Part shown: piece after piece, positions 59,793 to 64,000 of the stretch
Numbering within the stretch: position 1 is the first letter of the stretch
Layout: each line of letters starts with the position of its first letter
Source of the DNA: Streptomyces sp. LUP30
GTDB lineage: Bacteria; Actinomycetota; Actinomycetes; Streptomycetales; Streptomycetaceae
Length of the DNA stretch: 64,000 nt
Assembly (NCBI RefSeq): GCF_001746365.1
Contig: NZ_MJAJ01000023.1
Span: forward strand, 10,800-74,799
Reading direction: 5' to 3'
Program-made: the position numbers and the translations under genes
Notes under the pieces: generated by a model
The model's database searches: none
What the model saw: only the letters and a program-made list of their open reading frames with translations
What the model was told of the DNA's origin: nothing

Positions 59793-60197
59793 TCAGCCCT
59801 GCCGGGCCTGCATCCCCGCTCCGCCGCCGGGGTTTCCGCAGCCCCCGCCCGAGCCCCCACCCGGGCCGCCCTGAGGGCCACCCCGGCCGCCGCCCGCCGC
59901 ACCGGTCGGCATGCCCGTCGGCGCTCCCGTCGGCGCTTCTGCAGACGTTCCTGCCGGCATGCCCGTCGGCCGGCCCGAGGGCGCCGCACCGGTCGGCGCT
60001 CCGGACGGAGCCCCCGACGGCGCGCCACTTGGCATGCCCGAGGCGTTGCCCGAAGCCGGCTGACAGGACTGCTGAGAGGAGGCGCCGCCGGAGGAGGAAG
60101 AGGAGTCGCCCGAGCCGCAGGCCGCCAGGGCGAGGGGCGAGAGCGCCAGCAGCGCCACCGCGGGGACGAGACGGACGGGCATCAGCGCACGCTTCAT
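59793..60197 (-). CDS. low-complexity lipoprotein with Gly/Pro/Ser/Thr repeats
   Basis: 134 residues, ATG at 60197. Signal peptide MKRALMPVRLVPAVALLALSPLALAAC ends in lipobox LAAC (Cys about 27). The mature part is Ser-rich, then repeats of (S/T)G(A/M/R)P (about 50-95) and a Gly-rich tail (GGGRGGPQGGPGGGSGGGCGNPGGG in part) with a second Cys pair. It seems to be a disordered surface-anchored chain with no catalytic domain. The repeat number could vary between strains. Family unknown. Confidence 0.7.
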   Translation of the reverse strand: MKRALMPVRLVPAVALLALSPLALAACGSGDSSSSSGGASSQQSCQPASGNASGMPSGAPSGAPSGAPTGAAPSGRPTGMPAGTSAEAPTGAPTGMPTGAAGGGRGGPQGGPGGGSGGGCGNPGGGAGMQARQG

Positions 60198-60350
60198 GAG
60201 GGACAGCTCCAGGGAAGACGAGGAGAACCTGAAGCCGAAACTCAACCAGCGGCGCCTGGGGCCACCTTGAGGCCCTCCTGTCCGCCGCCTGTCGATGAGG
60301 CAGAGCGCGTCCCGACCGAGGAAGGTCGGCGGCCTCGTCCCGCGAACCGG

Positions 60351-61211
60351 TCAGCCGAGTCTGGCCCGGGCCAGCTGCCGCGACTGCGCGACCAGCCGGT
60401 CCGCGCTGTCCCAGACCTCGGCGTCCTCCTCCAGGAAGCCGCCGGCGAGGTTGCGGGTGGCGATGGACACGCGCAGCGGGCCCGGGGCGGGACGGCAGCG
60501 GACGTGGACCGTCAGCTCGACGGTGGGGACCCAGCCGCGCAGACCGATCTCGAAGGCGGTGGGCGGCAGGGCGTCCACGGCGAGGAGGAGGGAGAGCGGG
60601 TCGGGGTCGCGGCCGTCCTTCAGGCCGAACCAGGCGCGCATCTCGCCCTTGCCCGAGGGCCGCCCGAGCGCCCAGCCGAGGGTGGACGGGTCGAGCTTGA
60701 GCATCAGGCGGTCCGTGATGGCGGAACTGCCGTCGACCGGCGCCGGTCCGTCCTCGGCGCCGAAGCACTGGTCGATCGGCGGGATCGCGGGCGGCTTCGC
60801 GGTCGTGCGCACGTCGTCGGGCAGGGAGTCCAGGTCGCCGTAGGAGGCGAGGACGCGGATCCGCTCGACCTCGTCGCCCTGCTCGTCGTACTGCAGGAGC
60901 GAGGCCTGGCCGGTGGACAGGGTGCGGCCGGTGCGGATCACGTCCGTGCGGACGACCGCCGGGCCCGGCTGGGAGGCGGTCAGGTAATGCGCCGAGATCG
61001 TGAACGGGTCGCCGTGCGGCAGGGCGTCCGAGAGCGCGCGCCCGAGGACCGCGAGGAGATAGCCGCCGTTCACGGCGCTGATGATCGTCCAGCCGGCCGA
61101 CAGGTCGATGTCGTAGACACCGGGGGCGCGCCGGGTGAGCGCGGTGTCCCGGTCGAACTCACTGTCTCCGATGGTGGCCTGCCGGGCCGTCGCCATAGGT
61201 GCTTCTGCCAT
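60351..61211 (-). CDS. acyl-CoA thioesterase-like double-hotdog protein
   Basis: About 286 residues from ATG 61211 (ATG 61196 is possible). An N-terminal hotdog half (GVYDIDLSAGWTIISAVNGGYLLAVLGRAL, in part; ISAHYLTASQPGPAVV) and a C-terminal half (DALPPTAFEIGLRGWVPTVELTVHVRCRPAPG, in part; FLEEDAEVWDSADRLVAQSRQLA) are the layout of TesB-like type II thioesterases (TesB_2). It should hydrolyse fatty acyl-CoA in the cytoplasm. It stands alone; the AT-rich upstream gap has no clear operator. Confidence 0.83.
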   Translation of the reverse strand: MAEAPMATARQATIGDSEFDRDTALTRRAPGVYDIDLSAGWTIISAVNGGYLLAVLGRALSDALPHGDPFTISAHYLTASQPGPAVVRTDVIRTGRTLSTGQASLLQYDEQGDEVERIRVLASYGDLDSLPDDVRTTAKPPAIPPIDQCFGAEDGPAPVDGSSAITDRLMLKLDPSTLGWALGRPSGKGEMRAWFGLKDGRDPDPLSLLLAVDALPPTAFEIGLRGWVPTVELTVHVRCRPAPGPLRVSIATRNLAGGFLEEDAEVWDSADRLVAQSRQLARARLG

Positions 61212-61352
61212 GGCTGCACGGTACAACACTTGATTACTAAGCGGTAGCTTTTTTCGTGTCGTACATTACGTTCCGGACCCGCTACTGCAATTTCTTGGTA
61301 AGTGTCCGAACTCGTCCGTAACCTCGACGCCTCGTTTTCCCTCTGCTAAGGC

Positions 61353-62582
61353 ATGAGCCTCACCGGGACTCCGTTCCTCTACACCCTGATCGCGCTGTCC
61401 GCCGTCGCCGTCGTGCTGCCGCTGCTGCTGTGGTCGCGACTGCGCGGACCGCGGGTCCTGCGCGCCGCGGCCCGGATCATGATGCTGCTGTTCGCCCAGA
61501 CCACGGCCGTGAGCCTGGTCTTCGTTCTGGTCAACAACGCCAACAACCTGTACGACACCTGGGACGACCTCCTGGGCACCGGCACCCATGTGCAGCAGGC
61601 CGCCGACCTGGGGGCCGACGGCACCGGCGGCATCGCGCTGGACAGACTGCCCAAGGTGAGACAGAAGTTCACCCCGGTGAACGGCGCGGCGATGCACGCG
61701 GCCGGCGGTGTGCGTGTCACCCAGGTGCAGGGCCGGGTCTCCGGCGTGAACGCCGAGGTCTACGTCTGGCTGCCCCCGCAGTACAACGAGCCGGCCTACA
61801 AGCACCTTGCGTTCCCCGTCGTGGAGCTGCTGCCGGGCTACCCGGGCTCCGCCAAATCCTGGTACGGGACGCTGCACGTGCACGAGCAACTCGCCCCGCT
61901 GATGCGCGAGGGCAAGATCGCGCCGTTCATCCTGGTCGCCCCGCGGACCACCCTGCTGCCCGGCGTGGACACCGGTTGCGCCAACGTCGCCGGCACCGTC
62001 AACGCCGACAGCTGGCTCAGCATCGACGTCCCGAAGATGGTCACGGACAACTTCCGGGTCCTGCCGGCGCCCAAGGGGTGGGCGGTGGCCGGGTACTCGG
62101 CGGGAGGCCACTGCGCGACCAAGCTCGCGGTGGCCCACCCCAACCGCTACCGGGCTGCGGTGAGCCTGTCCGGGTACAACGACCCGATCATCGAGCACAA
62201 CTCCCTCGCCGCGCAGGACTCGGCGCTGCGCCGGGCGAACAACCCGTACCTGCTGCTGGGCAAGGCCGCCGTCCCGCCGTCGGTGGCGCTGTACCTCTCG
62301 GGCCAGCCGCACGACGGTTACGAGGCGGCCATGGCCCTGCGGCGGGAGGCGAAGGCGCCGACGACCGTGCGCGTCGTGTACATCCCGTCCAACGCGGGCG
62401 GGCACACCATGGAGCTGTGGCGGCCGCAGGTGGTGCCGGCGTTCCGCTGGCTGACGACGCAGATGGGCCAGCACGCGATCGCCGGGACGTCTACTCCTCA
62501 CGCACCGTCGAGCGGCGGTTCCAAGCACGCGGAGCTCGCCAGTGGAACCGCATCGCGAGCAACCGAAGGACGAAAGCGGTGA
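61353..62582 (+). CDS. membrane-anchored esterase D/antigen 85-type hydrolase
   Basis: 409 residues. Two N-terminal spans (about 5-27, 42-62) precede an extracytoplasmic alpha/beta hydrolase domain: VYVWLPPQYNEP, FPVVELLPGYPGSAKSWYG, FILVAPRTTLLPGVDTGCAN, nucleophile AVAGYSAGGHCATKLAVAHP (Ser), VSLSGY, and the His in SNAGGHTMELWRPQV. This is the putative esterase family with mycolyltransferase fold; the acyl substrate is unknown. The last 30 residues are low-complexity, and their DNA overlaps the 3' end of the opposing channel gene by 92 bases. Confidence 0.84.
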   Translation: MSLTGTPFLYTLIALSAVAVVLPLLLWSRLRGPRVLRAAARIMMLLFAQTTAVSLVFVLVNNANNLYDTWDDLLGTGTHVQQAADLGADGTGGIALDRLPKVRQKFTPVNGAAMHAAGGVRVTQVQGRVSGVNAEVYVWLPPQYNEPAYKHLAFPVVELLPGYPGSAKSWYGTLHVHEQLAPLMREGKIAPFILVAPRTTLLPGVDTGCANVAGTVNADSWLSIDVPKMVTDNFRVLPAPKGWAVAGYSAGGHCATKLAVAHPNRYRAAVSLSGYNDPIIEHNSLAAQDSALRRANNPYLLLGKAAVPPSVALYLSGQPHDGYEAAMALRREAKAPTTVRVVYIPSNAGGHTMELWRPQVVPAFRWLTTQMGQHAIAGTSTPHAPSSGGSKHAELASGTASRATEGRKR

Positions 62583-63168
62583 CCGCGGCCACCCCGCTGG
62601 CCAGCGGGGTGAGCATGTCGTAGCGGATGCACAGCGCCACCATGGCGGCGCCGGCCATCGCTGGGACCGCGTAGAGATCGCGGTCCCAGCGCAGCAGCGA
62701 GGGCACCTCGTTGGCCAGCACGTCGCGCAGCACGCCGCCGCCGACAGCTGTCGCGATCCCCAGGGCCGCCGACGCGGTCAGGTTCAGCCCGTAGGCGTAC
62801 GCCTTCGTCGTCCCCGTGACGCAGAACAGGCCGAGGCCCGCCGCGTCGAAGACGTTGACGCCCAGCTGGATGCGCTCCACCTGCGGATGCAGGAAGACGA
62901 CCAGCAGGGCGGCGAGCAGCGGCGTGAGGAAGTACCCCAGATCGGTGAAGGCGGCCGGGGGCACCGCCCCGATCACCAGGTCCCGGAACACGCCGCCGCC
63001 CAGCGCGGTGACCTCGGCGAGCATGGCGATGCCGAACACGTCGAAGTTCTTGCGGACGGCGAGCAGCGCGCCCGAGATGGCGAAGACGAAAATGCCGATC
63101 AGGTCGAGCGTGTGCTGGACGGAGGGGCTGAAGATTTGCTGGAGCACCCCTATATTCTCACCCAGCAC
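62491..63168 (-). CDS. TRIC/UPF0126 (YicG-like) membrane protein
   Basis: 225 residues from GTG 63168 (AAGGG just upstream; GTG 63147 possible). About seven spans. The internal duplication of the family is clear: TALGGGVFRDLVIGAVPPAAFTD and TAVGGGVLRDVLANEVPSLLR. Bacterial relatives form trimeric cation channels, or transport glycine in E. coli YicG-type reports from memory. Its 3' end overlaps the esterase gene on the other strand. Confidence 0.86.
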   Translation of the reverse strand: MLGENIGVLQQIFSPSVQHTLDLIGIFVFAISGALLAVRKNFDVFGIAMLAEVTALGGGVFRDLVIGAVPPAAFTDLGYFLTPLLAALLVVFLHPQVERIQLGVNVFDAAGLGLFCVTGTTKAYAYGLNLTASAALGIATAVGGGVLRDVLANEVPSLLRWDRDLYAVPAMAGAAMVALCIRYDMLTPLASGVAAVTAFVLRLLAMRFHWRAPRAWNRRSTVREE

Positions 63169-63203
63169 GAACCCTTGGCCTTACATTACAAGGCGGGCCG
63201 GCT

Positions 63204-64000
63204 TCACAGGGACGGTTTTCCCGGAGTGAAGAGCCAGGTCTGGAAGAGGTCGTCGAGCTGTCGCCCGGAGACCTTCTCGGCGAGGCGGATGAAGTCGCCG
63301 GTCTCCGCGTTGCCGTAGCGGTGCAGTCTGGTCCAGGCGGGCAGCAGTGCGAAGAAGGCCTTGTCGCCGATCCGCTCGCGCAGGACCTGGAGGGTCATCG
63401 CGCCGCGCTGGTAGACCGCGGAGGCGAACATGGTGTCGCGCTGGGGGTCGCCGACGGCCGTCTGCCAGAAGGCGTTGCCGGCGGGGCGGGCGTTGTAGCC
63501 GGCCAGGAAGGAGTCGTGCGCCGAGCGGGTGCCCTGGTGCTCGGCCCACAGCCACTGGGCGTAGGTGGCGAAGCCCTCGTTGAGCCAGATGTCCTTCCAG
63601 TGGGCCACCGACACGGAGTCGCCGAACCACTGGTGAGCCAGCTCGTGCACGATGGTGGACTCGCTGCGGACGGCCGAGTACGCCGGCTTGGACTGCACCT
63701 CCAGGGAGAAGCCGGCCTGCGGCATGTCGTCGACGATCGCGCCGGTCTCCTCGAAGGGATACGGCCCGAAGACCTTCGACCAGTAGTCGGTGGCCGCGGC
63801 GGTGACGGCGTACACATCCACGCTGTTGCTGTTCGCGAGCACCGGGTCGATCGCGACGTAGATCGGGGTGCCGCCGGGCGTCGTCCCGGTCCGCACGTCG
63901 AACTTCCCGATGGTGGCGGTCGCGAGATACGTGGCCATCGGCTTCGTCTCGCGCCAGTGGGTGTACGTCGAGGCGCCCTTGTCGTACGTCGAGACCAGCC
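63204..64000 (-). CDS. M1 family zinc metallopeptidase, 3' part
   Basis: At least 265 codons; the 5' end lies beyond the window. The zinc motif is in STIVHELAHQWFGDSVSVAHWKDIWLNEGFATYAQWL (HExxH and downstream Glu, in part), preceded by YPFEETGAIVDDMPQAGF and WREXXPMATYLATATIGKFD-like segment. The region after the zinc motif (QRGAMTLQVLRERIGDKAFFALL, DLFQTWL) fits the aminopeptidase N-like secreted enzymes of Streptomyces. It removes N-terminal residues from peptides. It ends with LFTPGKPSL, as in short M1 members without the C-terminal ERAP domain. Confidence 0.88.
   Translation of the reverse strand, partial: LVSTYDKGASTYTHWRETKPMATYLATATIGKFDVRTGTTPGGTPIYVAIDPVLANSNSVDVYAVTAAATDYWSKVFGPYPFEETGAIVDDMPQAGFSLEVQSKPAYSAVRSESTIVHELAHQWFGDSVSVAHWKDIWLNEGFATYAQWLWAEHQGTRSAHDSFLAGYNARPAGNAFWQTAVGDPQRDTMFASAVYQRGAMTLQVLRERIGDKAFFALLPAWTRLHRYGNAETGDFIRLAEKVSGRQLDDLFQTWLFTPGKPSL

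Overview
The window is high-GC actinobacterial DNA, almost certainly a Streptomyces chromosome arm-core region. The evidence is the very strong G/C third-position bias, GTG starts with purine-rich ribosome binding sites, many long GC hairpin terminators, and the gene set itself. From memory, the gene order is that of the S. coelicolor SCO5480s to SCO5535 region, read in inverse order; this was not checked against a database. Most genes lie on the minus strand. No tRNA, rRNA, insertion sequence, prophage or CRISPR array was recognised.

Layout. 1-490: the 5' part of a propionyl/acetyl-CoA carboxylase beta subunit gene, cut by a perfect 84-bp palindrome that is probably an assembly fold-back. 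0.8-4.4 kb: a YceI protein, an amidase-like protein, an ECF42-type sigma factor coupled to its DGPF protein, and a clear trypsin pseudogene. 4.4-14.8 kb: a membrane protein, citramalate synthase with an attenuator-like leader, an operon of a fused urease gamma/beta subunit, an atypical urease alpha subunit, agmatine deiminase and a TetR regulator, then ilvE and leuB. 15.2-21.4 kb: proline catabolism (P5C dehydrogenase and proline dehydrogenase) with a divergent PucR-type regulator, then a TetR/MFS efflux pair. 21.6-27.2 kb: serA, ilvC, ilvN and ilvB, the last preceded by a textbook leader-peptide attenuator. 27.2-34 kb: a membrane diguanylate cyclase (CdgE-like) with two BldD-like boxes upstream, and several oxidoreductases. 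34-41.8 kb: a small DUF6191 protein, a large LuxR-type (LAL) regulator, an acetyltransferase and an MMPL transporter. 41.9-51.4 kb: gatB, a small protein, gatA, gatC, an RmdB-like phosphodiesterase, ligA and a MetE-like protein. 51.5-64 kb: an SDR, a LOG protein, mnmA, a peptidoglycan amidase, a VOC protein, a cysteine desulfurase, a FabR-like TetR with two tiny membrane proteins, a lipoprotein, a thioesterase, an esterase, a TRIC-type channel and a partial M1 peptidase.

How the genes work together. cimA, ilvB/N, ilvC, ilvE and leuB cover much of isoleucine, valine and leucine synthesis, and serA feeds serine. ilvB, and probably cimA, appear to be controlled by ribosome-mediated attenuation. 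The gat genes make Gln-tRNA/Asn-tRNA by amidation. MnmA and the cysteine desulfurase are a plausible tRNA thiolation pair. Two cyclic-di-GMP enzymes of opposite sign (a synthase and a hydrolase) sit 15 kb apart.

The observations most worth a second look are: the urease-like/agmatine deiminase operon, whose urease alpha subunit lacks the mobile-flap cysteine and whose neighbour makes a substituted urea; the decayed trypsin gene; the cimA leader that matches the spacing of the ilvB attenuator; the paired BldD-like boxes before cdgE; and the terminal palindrome.
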